From the NCBI RefSeq assembly GCF_000006565.2, contig NC_031478.1:5108212-5172211 (forward strand): a stretch of DNA of 64,000 nt, in the 5' to 3' direction. This document shows positions 24,901 through 36,600 of this stretch, piece by piece. The DNA comes from Toxoplasma gondii ME49 (Eukaryota; Apicomplexa; Conoidasida; Eucoccidiorida; Sarcocystidae). Both the position numbers and the translations under genes were made by a program. Each line of letters starts with the position of its first letter. The first letter of the stretch is position 1. Under the pieces are notes generated by a model, which worked only from the letters and a program-made list of their open reading frames with translations, searched no databases and had not been told where the DNA came from.

Positions 24901-27537
24901 ATGGCTACGCTTTTACGACTGCCGAGTCACCCGCATTCCTCACCGCTTTCGAAGCACAGAAACGATCGTCTGCGGCCTTCCTGAGACATCTCGAGAAGTT
25001 GAAAAAAACGAGGAGCGAGCCTCTGCATTTCGATCAATGTCTCACCTTCTTGGCGTCGAGGCTGGCGACTTGAGACTGCGCGCGACCCCCGTAAGCAGGG
25101 AGAAAAATGTCAAGCCTCTTGCTGGGAAGAAACGGAAACTGTTGTCGACACATATGTGAGTGCAACGCGTTCGTATCTGGTAGCGATGTAGGATTCAAGA
25201 GGGTCCACCCGAGTCATGGATATACTTGCATCCGCATGCCTTCGCTTCCCTCTGTTCACTCCAGACGTATATCTCGCGTCTACACAGTTTTTGTGGGCGT
25301 GTATACTGTGCACGCGTATATATATATATATGTATATTTGTATATATATAATGTATATATTCCGTGAGTGTGCACATGCACCGCGTAATTATAACGTTTG
25401 AGATACGTGCGTTTCAACGGCCAGGTGAGACCTCGAACGTGAGTCTTTGTCGTCAGGAGAAGACGGTGGTCTTATGGCTTTCCTGACATCATGCCTCAGG
25501 CATCTCATCTTAGGCACGCTTCCTTCGGTCTCTTGGTTTGCAGGTGGAACACATTCCCCACTCTTTTGGTCTCCGCGTGGATTTTGAAATTCCTGCCTCG
25601 GATGCCAATTCCCGTAAGGACTTAAGCGTCGTCTACTCCGGCGATACACGGCCGTGCCGGCAGCTTTTTGATCTGGCGCGTAACGCCACGGTACTCATTC
25701 ATGAAGGTAGGCCTTTCCTCGAGAAGTGCGAAAGGCACTGTGTGACTGCGTGACGCTTGCGCCTGCTAGATGTCTTCAAGCATCGCCTTTGTCTCTCCTT
25801 TCTCATCCCAGAGACGCCACTGGAAAGGAGTTCTCGCTTGAGTCATCTTCACACCAAAGTCCGTGCCATTCCAATTTTTCATGGTAAACACACCGTAGAA
25901 CAACGGCGCCAGGAGGTACACACAGCGACGCCCTCTGCGTCGGGAAATATGCCTAAAAATGCAGTGACGATTCGTTCAGGTGAAGAAAAAGGACGTTTGA
26001 CTACAATGGAGGAGTGGCGTCTCTGTGGGGAGACATGAGAGGGCGGTTTTACGTCGCAGTCCAAATGTCGCTCTCGAGGAACCCCTGCATGCGTGTGTGT
26101 ATTTACTCACTTGTCGTGCGGATGCAGCATGTGGCAACACACGGTGTCGCCTGTGAATCCGCGAATCCTAGGCTACCCTGGTGATGTACAATATATGCAT
26201 CCACACCTCCAAGAGTTGCATGTTTCTGCGATGCCGTTGCCGTGTCTTTTCTGCTCACAGCAACATTTGAAGATGCTTTGATTCAGGAGGCGATTGAAAA
26301 GCGTCACTCAAGTCTGAGTGAAGTCGTCCGCGGCGGTAAGTTTCTCTGCTGATGATGGCGATAGAGAAAGCGACATTCGACGCAGTAGCCTAGTGTTCCG
26401 TGAATATGCAGGCATTCCTAGTCGATCCCTCTGCTGTGTAGTATGCGTGGGCTTGCCCTTGCAGTGCTAGGCATTGGTCAGTAGCTTAAATGGGGTCAGC
26501 ACCCTGACTTTTCCAACCAGTTGTATACATTCGTTCACGCTGATGTTTTCTCAATCCTAACCGCAAAACTGGCTTTTGTGGGCTGTTGAATGTTGTATCA
26601 GCGCTGGACTGCAGGTGCGCCAATCTGGTTCTCACGCACTTCAGTCAGCGCTACCCGAAGGTAAGGCAAAGCGGCATTGATTTTGATGGATCCATGTTCC
26701 TACAAACACAAACTTTGTCACAGCGTGTTTTTTCAAAGGTTAGATAGATCGTGCACTCGGCCAGCGACTGGGACACGACTCTAACGTTGTGTAAAACAGA
26801 AAAAGAAGTGGAAGAAGCTAAAATAGTCACGTGGTAGTGATTGTAGGTCCATCGCAAATTTGTGGGGGTATGGTTGCTAGCGGTCGCCGATTAAGATCGG
26901 CGTTTGTCGAGTGACCGTACAAATCGCGTAAACGACTGTTCCATTTTGACAGGCGCATCCTCCATCTCATCATCACTTACGCAGAGCAAGATTCGTTTTG
27001 TGGTTCAACCACACGTTCGTTCGGAGCGACTTTTGAAGGCTGATCCGTTCATCTCGATGCCCGTTGCCGCTTGTCGCCGAAGTTTTTTGGAGAATCGTCT
27101 GTGCGTCTACGGCATTTGCTGGGGACATCTTCATTCCTGTTTCTCTTCAACTACTGCCTGCACACAGGGATGTGACAGTCTTCATTTCGCGCGTGTCCGC
27201 TGTATGTTCAAAAGCCGTGGTTGTGCAACATTGCGTGTGTTCTTAGATCCCAGTACTGACACTCGAAGCAGGGGGAGATGCGTTCCTCGTGAGCGGCAAC
27301 ACTGTGGAAGAGAATGCAGAGAAAACGAACGGCAAAGGTGTTGACGGAGAAACGCGTTGTACGACGAAGGCACCCGTCACGGTATTTTCAAAGCAAAAGC
27401 GTGAAGGAGACAAAGACCCTATGCACATTCTGTTTGCATTTGATTGTATGAGGCTACCCTTGAAGCACCTACAGGAGCTCTCCCAGTGTCTCGAGCTGTT
27501 GCCCCCCGTCATCAATCAGCTTTTTGCGTCGGAGTAG
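14911..27537 (+). CDS. ELAC2: tRNase Z, long form (tRNA 3' endonuclease)
   Basis: Cuts the 3' trailer from precursor tRNAs. Exons: 14888-14928 (coding from ATG 14911), 15566-15660, 16499-16705, 17397-18027, 18650-19030, 19564-19725, 20860-20936, 21230-21500, 21726-21815, 22308-22364, 22931-23192, 23680-23773, 24149-24272, 24899-25090, 25544-25706, 26261-26335, 26602-26660, 27247-27537. All phases agree; 1,082 residues. The N-terminal half is the degenerate domain of long forms: RLLFNAGENVQRF, GLPGLLLTL, LWGPPDLPDFLE. The C-terminal half is catalytic: LGTGAAAPSQYRN (from about 727), LDFGEGS, the zinc motif SHCHADHHLG (H788, H790, D792, H793), HIPHSFG (893), YSGDTRPC (D921), HEATFEDAL (940), KRHSS (957) and THFSQRYPK (978), ending FAFDCMRLPL. 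Residues about 120-430 are a Ser/Pro-rich then charged insert. Exons at 21726 and 22308 rest on phase alone. The true 5' end, and so any apicoplast or mitochondrial targeting peptide, is unresolved. Confidence 0.88.
15949..15984. repeat. (AT)n microsatellite in a tRNase Z intron
   Basis: A pure AT run in the intron between 15661 and 16498. Similar runs lie in later introns of the same gene at 18312-18338, 18372-18398 and 20612-20640. Confidence 0.85.
18733..18800 (+). repeat. 12-bp minisatellite inside a tRNase Z exon
   Basis: About 5.5 tandem copies of a 12-base unit (TTCTTCTCTTCC and variants) lie wholly inside exon 18650-19030. The unit is a multiple of three, so each copy adds four residues of the SSLP type and length changes keep the frame. 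The array sits in the inter-domain insert, away from the catalytic site. Confidence 0.85.
21560..21668. repeat. Paired (AT)n microsatellites in a tRNase Z intron
   Basis: Two AT runs (21560-21582 and 21610-21668) lie in the intron after the exon ending at 21500. A further run is at 25316-25352 in the intron after 25090. Confidence 0.8.
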
Positions 27538-29287
27538 ATATCAGAGATGCTGGTATGTGTCGGGGCGATCAAGTCTCGTATTTGCCTGCCTCCTTCCGCC
27601 TCTTGCTTCTCTCTGTTTTTTTTCTTTACCTTCTGTCGCTTTCTAGTTCGCACCCTAGGTGTCGGCTCCGCGAGGCTTTCGGTGGAACAGTTTGTAAGCC
27701 CATGGCGATTCTGGCATTTGAAGACTCGTGCAAAGGGCGTGAAACAACAACAGCAACTAAAGCGTGTTCGTACGCTCCGCGGGAACCGAGAGGAGCCGAA
27801 AAGTACGTGTGCCGGCGCTTTACATTTAATGTGGGAACGTATGCGTCACACAGCTACGGTGTTTGGTGGCATTTCTCGCATCCTGCGGAACGAACGGCTT
27901 GTGGAAGTAACCAATTACAACCAGGGATGATAAATATCACCCTCCCTCGATCACTCAAAACAAAAGGTGATTTCATGGGATGTTAAAGTTTTCTGCGAAG
28001 TTACTAACCGAAGCTGAGCCGCCAATACATCTCAGCACGAAATCGCTTCAGCCACGGAACGAGAGCGCTGACTTGCTTTCGCTTATAGCGCCATCCTCGT
28101 CAGTAGCTGTGGAGCTGCCATGTACAAATCGTATTCGTTGTTGGCAATAGAGACTCTCTATAAATCGGTATCAGTCTCCTTGTCTCCACGAGAACGAAGT
28201 ACTCCGAAGCATGTATTGTCGGTCGCTGACGCAGACCCGAGACGGCCATTTACGAACACTAAACGAACCGGAGCTGAAGGTGGTTCTTGCGCTATATATC
28301 CGATGCATCACACGTGCTCTTGGAAACTGACCTCATGCGATACCCAACACACCCGTGTATTAAATAGATACACTCGAGGCAACGGCAGTCCTACATTAAT
28401 ATAGTTATGGATCCTAGGGCGATTGTACACTACTATAGAACCCCATCTAAACTGACGCCGACGTGGTAGCATCGCAGCGTTTACACCCATTTCTAAAACC
28501 AAGAAATTAAGCATTCTCTCGGATGCAGTTTTTGCCGTAGCAAGATACTGTTCCGCAAGCATTCGTGCTTTAGGCCATTGATTGGCAGCTGAATAGCTCA
28601 CACTACACAGCATATAAAGCGGTTAAAGGACTTGAAGCGATTCCTATTTGTGGGTTGAGTCGCTCGACGCTAACGAGTTGCCGGCATGCATATGGCATTC
28701 CGAAGTCACTGACATACGGAGGGGACAACGATAAGTCGAAAACTATACCAGCATACCATCTGAAAGACGTTCACGACTCTTTAGCTGGGAGTACTGCCAC
28801 CTACCAGTTTTTCGTACAGGCCGTCTGTGGTGCGCATTCGCCCGGCTTTTAGAAGTTTTTAGCGCATCGTTTATTCTCCCCGACCAAGTTTTTTTTCAGT
28901 AAATTCTTGTGGCAATTCATGGGAAGAGGTTCACAAGAAGCTTCTGTATTTGTCGATGCGAAAAGTTCCCTTGTCAAACGATTTTCTTTTCCTCATCTGC
29001 TTTCGTGACTGTGGCTATATTTGCTTGAATATATCTGTTTTCATGAATCCGACAGCCTCTTCAGGTTCCTGCAACGGTGCGGGTGCTCCGCGTGGTCTGC
29101 TCGTGCCGGGCAACGAGAGTCATCAATGTGTTTTTTGTGATTTTTATGATCACAGTATATGGAGAAACTGTTCTCTCGGGCGACCATCTGTTGGGTACCA
29201 AACTGGAAGGGAAGCTATTTCACCGCAGTTCTGTCTCCGGTCGGCAGGCCATGTGTGTTTGATGTCCGTAGACGTGGCCGAGCGAAA
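27538..29287. other. Intergenic region between tRNase Z and the CCCH gene
   Basis: It should contain the tRNase Z 3' UTR and the CCCH gene promoter and 5' UTR. No domain match was found. The segment 28308-28613 carries a 101-codon minus-strand frame, opening MLCSVSYSAANQWPKARM, with more coding-like composition than its surroundings but no recognised family and no exon borders. Confidence 0.45.
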
Positions 29288-30568
29288 ATGCTGAGTAACC
29301 CGCCAAGCCCTCCTCCAGTTGCATCGGAGAAAATCAGCAAACGGACGGGACCGGAACTCAACGCACGTTTGTCAAAAACGCGGCTGTGCCGTTTTGTAAC
29401 GTCTAGACGCATCTGTCCATTTGGGCCATCGTGCACTTACGCGCATTCGGATGCTGAACTCGTGCCGTCACCGAACCTATCGAAAACAAAAGTTTGCTGG
29501 AGTAATATGTACGGCAGGTGCGTGAGGGGTTCTGAGTGTCCCTATGCGCATAACGAAGAGGAACTACGCAGGCTCCCTCGACTAGCGATTCCACTGAAAT
29601 CGGGAGCTCCCTTACCCCCAAGCTCGCCGTATGTGGTCTACTATGCTACGAACGACCCCAGGGGACATTCAAGTGTTTTGCAGGAAACCAAAGCCGTGCG
29701 CCTATCCGACACAGCCTCGAATGGTCAAGAAAACCTCTGTGAAAAAGCGGAGATGGAGGGAATCGCAGAGTACATAGCTTGGTCATCTGACGATGACACA
29801 GTCAGCAGCACGGAATCAACTTACTCCTCCCTTCAAAGACAGTCCTCGACAGACAACCGGCAAGAGACTGTCGATATGGAATCCGCGGTTCAGATACCGG
29901 GTAACTGCTCCGAGAGGATGGTTTGTGTAGAACCACCCTGTGTCCCTGGAGACTACAACATGCACGAAGAGGCATATGTCGCTTCAGCAGACGAGCAACC
30001 CCGGCTTGCCAAAACCTATACGCCAAGACGACGGGACATGCTTCATTTCTGGCGAGGGCAAACCGCTAACCCGTCAGACGGGAGCCCGACCGTTGCGACG
30101 CCGTCTCGAGGACGAGAAAGTAGAGCGAACGGCGTTTGCGTGTGGCCCCAACAGAACCCCCTGTCCGACGTGTTTTTAGATAGTCATTCATCAATAACTA
30201 AGCACTCGGATGTTGAATGGCTACTGGGGGAAGACAGAGTCAGCCGTGGGAGGACTGGATGTTCACTCTCTGCTCCTGCGGTCCACAACATCCCCGGCAT
30301 GCAGAGGGGGCCTTTTTACGTCTATAATCCATTCTTTGCGCCTAAACGCGACTGTGAAACGTACTCGAGTGCGGTTGGACGGCCACCATATTCAGTGGAC
30401 GACAAACGAGGACGGGAACACGAGGGGAAAAACACAAAGGGGGTCGTGGACCTCCAAGCCGCACGGACAGCTAATAATCCTGTTGTTCGTTGGGATGGTC
30501 CTGTACCTGATCTCCGAGGCGACTGGCTCGACCGCATCAAACTCCGAGACTGTGTGTCGATCAGCTGA
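29288..30568 (+). CDS. Tandem CCCH zinc-finger protein, probable RNA-binding
   Basis: A single-exon frame of 426 residues from ATG 29288 to the stop at 30566-30568. Two CCCH fingers lie near the N-terminus. Finger 1 has C34, C43, C49 and H53 (C-x8-C-x5-C-x3-H). Finger 2 has C70, C78, C84 and H88 (C-x7-C-x5-C-x3-H). Each is preceded by a LSKTRLC or LSKTKVC lead-in, as in TTP/CTH-type tandem fingers, which bind AU-rich or single-stranded RNA and control mRNA stability or translation. That role here is inference from family. The remaining 330 residues are Ser/Thr/Arg-rich, probably disordered, with no second domain. An in-frame ATG at 29159 would add 43 residues. It was not chosen because 29288 has A at -3 and the finger architecture is complete without the extension. 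The gene is convergent with the dynein gene. Confidence 0.83.
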   Translation: MLSNPPSPPPVASEKISKRTGPELNARLSKTRLCRFVTSRRICPFGPSCTYAHSDAELVPSPNLSKTKVCWSNMYGRCVRGSECPYAHNEEELRRLPRLAIPLKSGAPLPPSSPYVVYYATNDPRGHSSVLQETKAVRLSDTASNGQENLCEKAEMEGIAEYIAWSSDDDTVSSTESTYSSLQRQSSTDNRQETVDMESAVQIPGNCSERMVCVEPPCVPGDYNMHEEAYVASADEQPRLAKTYTPRRRDMLHFWRGQTANPSDGSPTVATPSRGRESRANGVCVWPQQNPLSDVFLDSHSSITKHSDVEWLLGEDRVSRGRTGCSLSAPAVHNIPGMQRGPFYVYNPFFAPKRDCETYSSAVGRPPYSVDDKRGREHEGKNTKGVVDLQAARTANNPVVRWDGPVPDLRGDWLDRIKLRDCVSIS

Positions 30569-32117
30569 AGGCGTTTCCTTTCTGCGTACAAACATCTCCA
30601 TGGGTACCGACAAAGAGAAGCGTTGAGAAAGAACGACCTCCTTTTCTCATTTCCCATATGTTTCACGGAAAGTGACGCCCGCAAAAGTCTGCGGACGTCT
30701 GTTACCTAGGGTGCATATCGTCACCGTTCCACTCGGCAATACTCTGTCAGGCGAAAACGGGGTGACAATCTATGTGAGTGGGAGAGCAGCCGATACGCAA
30801 GGCAACCAAAGCTACCTAATTTTTTATCGTTTTTTCACGGAAGAAGGCTGGCTGGACGAGTGTTGAATTGAGCTTGTTTTCCAGTTGGTCAACTTACTCC
30901 TTCCGACTTTCGAGGCACACGGGGGTTCAACACATTTCCCAGTACGTAATTCTACCCGTAAATATGAGCGTATACTCATGTATATCCCAATTGATACATG
31001 GGTATGTGCAGATACATACGCAGATCTGTGCGATGTGCATACGTAGATATCGACAAATATATATGTGCATATACATATATATTGTTCGCGCCAGCGACAA
31101 AAATCACCTTTTCCCTTGAATGTCGGAGCCACTACACGCTGTCGTTTCCTATATGGCTCAGCCCTTACAGATATGTAACTCTCTGGTGGCAACGATACGA
31201 GGGCGTCAGCCAGCTTGTCAACATTTTCATCTTTATGCAGCTCATTTGCCTGGCAGTCTGCCAAGCGTTGTTTTATGCTCGATAGTTTTTTTCGGATTTT
31301 TTTCATGCTTGCACACTTCAGAACTCGCCACGCTTTTTCGCTCCCAAATGAGGCTGCATTTCGCGTGCGAGGGAACTGGATTGTTTGCCTTGGTTCCTCT
31401 CTGAGAATCAAAATTGGTCAAACCCTGTATGCATCAATCCCCACTTATGTATATATACGTGGCAGACCTTTGTATATACGCACTGTATGTTGCCGACTTT
31501 AAATTAACACATCGCACCTGTGAGCAGTCGAATTTTTAGTGTTTTGCATTCAGTGCTGCTTGAATGATGCCCAGTCTAAGTGCCGTCTAGGCGTCACACA
31601 AGGTTCCCCTTTCAGACTTCCTATGGGCTCGGAAGCAGAGGCATTCTCCTACACCTGTGCGCCTGTCACAAATCGTCGCACCTCTACTGTCACCATACAT
31701 TGCCTAAACCTGAAAGCGAGATGCGAGCCGCTACAAACAACCACTAATGATGCCTTTTTGCTTCGTGTGCCTTCTTCGACCAGCATAATACTGGCTCGGG
31801 TTTTGCTTAAATAGCAAACTTTCCGGGACGATGTGCATTGGCTGGATTCTGTCACGACAATGAAAGTTCACATGTCAAGGTCGCTTGCAACGAGAAAATC
31901 GTCATAAGGACTCGATTTCCAACAAGAAGTCACGGCAGAAAGGAAATAGGAACTAAGTTTGAGTGGCGCTCAGACCTAAGCAACAACGGGCACTACCCTT
32001 GTTCCCCTGTGACCATCATATCCCGATGTCAGTGCACTTGTTTGAACGCCACAGAAATCAGCATCGAAGTGATAGTTCCCACGCGGGGAACCCAGCTAAC
32101 CGCGGTCACATTCGCCA
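30569..32117. other. Intergenic gap between convergent 3' ends
   Basis: It separates the CCCH stop (+) from the dynein stop (-) and should hold both 3' UTRs. Short AT-rich runs occur near 31040-31085 and 31448-31490. No coding exon was recognised on either strand. Confidence 0.55.
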
Positions 32118-33683
32118 TCAGTCGGACTTCGAGAGAAGCAATGCAGTCCCTCTCTTTACCCAGAAAGACGAATCAACACCTCCAGATTTCAGCTCGACTA
32201 TAGTCACTAATGACGGTCGCTCTCTCGTGCCAGTTCTGATCGGATACATGTACAGAGGACACATGTACGTCGTCTCTGTAGTAGCGCGTCTTCTTGCCAC
32301 AGGCTTGAAATGGATGATAGGCATATCTGTGATCAGCTTCATTGGCTCTGAGTCTCGTAGGCAGTGGCTCTCCCAGTTCCAGCTTGCACCTTCAAGGTAC
32401 ATTTTCTTGATATACGCTCCCTCCTTAGGCGGTTGAGCTATTTGGTTCTCATCTCCAGTCGTCTGAGGGAAGACCAGGCCAACATTACAGGACAGAAGTT
32501 GGGTAATCAATTAGTATCATTGTCGTTTTCAGACGGTTTGTACGTACGAGTCACTGTTTTTGTCATAAACGCACGCTCTACGATGGGAAAAAATGTGAAA
32601 GACGACAATCGGGGGGACACAGCAAATCAAAGAGCTGTTTGTAGTTCCAGTATCAAGCGAAAGGTCTAAAAACTTGTATCGCCAACCAAAACCGGAAACA
32701 GGTTACACCAGGGAACATGACCTTGCTGTAACGTCAAAATACGAAACGATTGTGCGTGCAGCGCTCTGGAAATCGCTTTGCCTTGTGTTTCCTTTAGAAC
32801 ACTGTTTCGCTCATTAGATCGCTTCTATGTTAGTAGCGTTGTTAACTCGTGCACTTGCTTTCAAACATCTTGTCTCGAGCAACAGTCACGAACTATACCT
32901 GAACAAGAAAGTCAAAGTTTAGCGTGTCGATGGAGAGAGTGTTTCGGCGCGCGAACTGCTGGAGCAATGCAGTTAAGAAGCCACTCGGATAGGTGAACCC
33001 GCCAAGCCAAAAAACTTTCGGGATCCTTTCCTGTGGGAAAGAAGAGCCAACAATACAAAGAAAAGCGACATGCATTGTTCTGTGTCACCAGATCGGACCT
33101 GCGTGTTGTATCCCGAGCTAAGGACCCTTTCCGCAGGTGTGGTTAGCATGCACATACGTTAACAAAGCCAACTGTAGACACAGTACAGCTGTTTAGCATT
33201 GTGGAGAAGTACAAAAATAGCGAGGTAGAGAATAGACACAGGGAGTGAGGAGGCGAAGCCTGGAACTCGGACACCGCAACAGCAGAGGACGGATATCTGA
33301 ATCGTTTGGCGTGGGTATTTCCGCACCGGCCTTACCAGCCCCCATTTACTCATGAACTCGACTCGTTCTTTCAGGTCGAGAACCCAGCTGGAGAGCGATT
33401 TCACAGAGGGGTAGGCGAACTTCCACGCCTCGGGAACTTTGCTCTTCTCGAGAGCCTGCATCACCAGTTCCACCTCGTCAGACATCACCGCAAGACCCAC
33501 TAAGCCTTTCTTCAAGGATCCGAGAGATTCACGAACGAACTGAAGCAGCCTGTTGAATCGCTGAACCTCCTGAAGGAGAACAACCCGTAGAGGCGAGACA
33601 TCGCCTTCCCCGCGAGCGACAATAAGCGGGTAGTCGATGTCTGCTGGCCACTCCTGCTCAACTGTCTCGCAGATTCTGTAGAC
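32118..33683 (-). CDS. Dynein C-terminal domain and stop
   Basis: Exons 33683-33336, 33030-32899, 32462-32118. The first carries [17 protein letters not shown] and [18 protein letters not shown]. The second carries [20 protein letters not shown]. The last carries [23 protein letters not shown] and [17 protein letters not shown], and ends at [11 protein letters not shown] with the stop at 32118-32120. The domain has the full length seen in most axonemal chains. Confidence 0.92.
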
Positions 33684-36600
33684 CTGGAAAAAAGAGAAGC
33701 ACGTCTGTACCGACAGTTGCTACCGAGCTCGCGGCACTGTGACAGAAATGAGTCGCCCAAGATGCGTGTTCTAGTCCGGGGCAAAAACGCCAATGCCGAT
33801 TCCACTAAAAAGGCTAAAAGCAATCGTAGCCTGCGATTCGTGTCTCACTTTGCTATACCCCCCGTAGCTTTTTCTCGGTCTTGAGCTCCTACCTCCTCTC
33901 TCCTCCCTGCACTGCTGTCTCGGGACCAAAGCCGATTTCCGGAAGAAAACAAACGATTCTTCGCACATAATAGAATCCTGGAGGTACAATGGCGCGTTGG
34001 TGTGATACGCCGACTCTCCCGTTGTTTCTTTCTATCCTCTCATTGTTTGTTTTTTCCGATCTGTTTTCCTAGCTTTCCCTGTCTCAGCCTACCTGGTCCT
34101 CAGGCTTTCCAGCTCCTCCAGCTGACTGCACGGTCGTGCCGGGAGGTTGAAGAAGCAAAAGCGTTGACAGGAGACTCTCTGCGTCTGCGATCTGGGAGGA
34201 AATCTCTGCGTTGACATGTTGACTGAAGGCTTCTGGTGGATCTATGACAGAGAGGTCCCGCACGTAATTCGACAGTCCAGTCTGCAGAACGATCCATCGA
34301 AAAGGTTGTCAACCGCAGAAGCGCTCATGCTGCAATGGGACTACGGTTCGTGGAATCCCGCAAATACTCTAACTTTTTTCATGAATCTAGGAAGCCTTTT
34401 GCTGCCCATGCAGACACGCTAATCAAGTAACTACTCGTAGATGTATTAACCCTGCAAGGCATCGGGCAGAAAAGGGGGAACGGCAGCCGTCGAGCTGCTC
34501 ACGTGATGGTGCTGCACGGTCTGTCTCAAGAGGAGATTGAATGGTTCTCTGTTAGAAAGTGAACAAACATCCGGGCGACACTTTCAATTGCTTGACTCGA
34601 GGAGATACGCTGTAGGTGTCTTCACTCTCCTCAAGTTGGCTTTTGCGCCAAACGATCCTGTAGGAAAGAAGTCGCTCATGTCGTCGACCTTGATGTGCAT
34701 GTAAAACGTAGCAAACGGGCACCTCCTTCAAGAACCAGGGTAACACAGGAGAGCATAAGTAATCGTTTTGGTCGCTTTCATCAGACCTACCAGAGTTGTA
34801 TCTTCAGGAATGTAGTACGTGCCTGAGCTGGAGAAGCTGAAATCTGGTTGAAGAGCTTGTGGACAGAAGAAGTCGGCGCAGTAGACCCGAAGCAAGCGAA
34901 GGTCTTTGTCGTCTGTGACTCGACCCCCGTAGCACGCGTCAGCAATCATGTATCTAAGGGCCTCCCACGGCATGTCGTTGCTGTACTGTGAGCAGCCAGA
35001 GGAGTGGGGTGAGAAAAAACTCGAGAACTATATGATTCTTAAGTTTGAATGAGTTGGCAGTCTGATTCATTTGCATGCAGATCCATCTGGTAGGAAACGC
35101 AAGACAGGGTCGGAAGTAGAAGCTGTCTAGGAGCTGAGGGAGGAGTAAAGCCACAGCACCAGCCGACAGAGTGTGAGTTAAACTTGGTTGATATGTGTTA
35201 GCACACAGTTGGTGGGAATTTGTGGATCTGACCTGTTCGACATAAATGGAGAGGATGTTGTCGCTAACAAGGAAATCCGAATCGTTGAAGTCGTAGGGTA
35301 CATTCCACCCGACGCTCTTGAATTTCCGCCTTTCGAGGAGAACAGCATGTAGCCAACACAGAGCGAAAAACAGACGGCGGTACCGATCGTCCCCGCATTT
35401 CACTCTGTTCAAGTCCTCGTCGGTGTGCTGAAGCAGAAGTCGCTGCAGATTCGACTTCAGCCCCTTTGGAGGCTCCGTAGTGATTTTCGTGGACCTGCCC
35501 CCGAGCAATAACAGAACACAAAAATGTGTGTTCCATTACTTACACTTTTGCTTCGCCATATGCGATCTGGGTTGTGAAAATGAGTGTGCCTACTGTCGCA
35601 GATGCGGTGCGACTTGAGAAACCGAGAGTCGTTCTTCTGAGGGCGAGCCGTAAACTTAACCCCCTTCTGCCTTGGGTGGGCATCCTATCCAGAAGTATGC
35701 CTCAGGATTTGACACGACCCTAGAGAGAAATCCTTACGTAGTTAAGGCAGTTAATTGCTGCTGTGTCTGCTTTGCTGAATCACCCGACCGGTAACCAGCA
35801 AAGACACGAACGAAAAGGCCGCGAAGAGTGTCGGACTTCGGCCCTCGCTCATCTGGAGACAAGCAGTCAAGTAACTGCCTTGTTTGTCCTGGAGCATCAA
35901 CAGTGTCCTGAGGCACGGTTGTCGTTTTCTCCTTACCGCTGAAGCAGAGCAATGGGAAAGTCAGGATGGGGTTCGGAAGAGAGCCAGAGACGAAAGTTTT
36001 CGTGAGGATCGGATTCCGTCACTTCTTCTATTATCTTCTCCATGGTCGGAAGCCAAGAGAGAGCGAGATGGCAATTTGCGAGGAAGACCCAGAAGCCGTG
36101 GCGAGCACCTTCTCGAATCAGTTTCTCGGCGCGAGCAGATTGCCCTTGCCCGAGGGCGACGGCGATCGCCTGGGGAAACCAAGGCAGGCACAGTCATCGA
36201 CAGAATACACGAAGGGGGAAACCAAGAGCCCAAAGTGAAATGGCAGAGTGGAGTGCCTTCGCGTACACAGGTGCACCCTACACAAGGAGACGAATGCGTA
36301 CGCCTGTACCCATAAAAATCACAAAAATCACGGCGTACGTGCTCGTTTGTACATGAGTAGCTCCGCGTGGGCATGTATCGTCGCATGCGACAAAGTGAAG
36401 GTTTCGCTGGTCGGATCGTTGTAAACTGAGAGAAAGATCTCGCGCAATCGGCTTGTTGCAATGGACAGATGCTGATGATCAAACAAACACATACGTGAAT
36501 GCATGCATGCAAGTACATACGAATGTAAGTGTGCATGTATCGGACCTGAACGTTCTTCGCTGAGGCGAGCGCCATGAGTTGACCTGTTGGGTCGACTTTC

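Noticed and set aside
26953..27246. Open sequence resembling a tRNase Z 3' exon (AFAGDIFIPVSLQLLP)
   Set aside because: The phase-0 frame from 26953 hits a stop at 27034. The exon at 27247-27537 joins 26660 in phase and carries the genuine FAFDCMRLPL C-terminal block.
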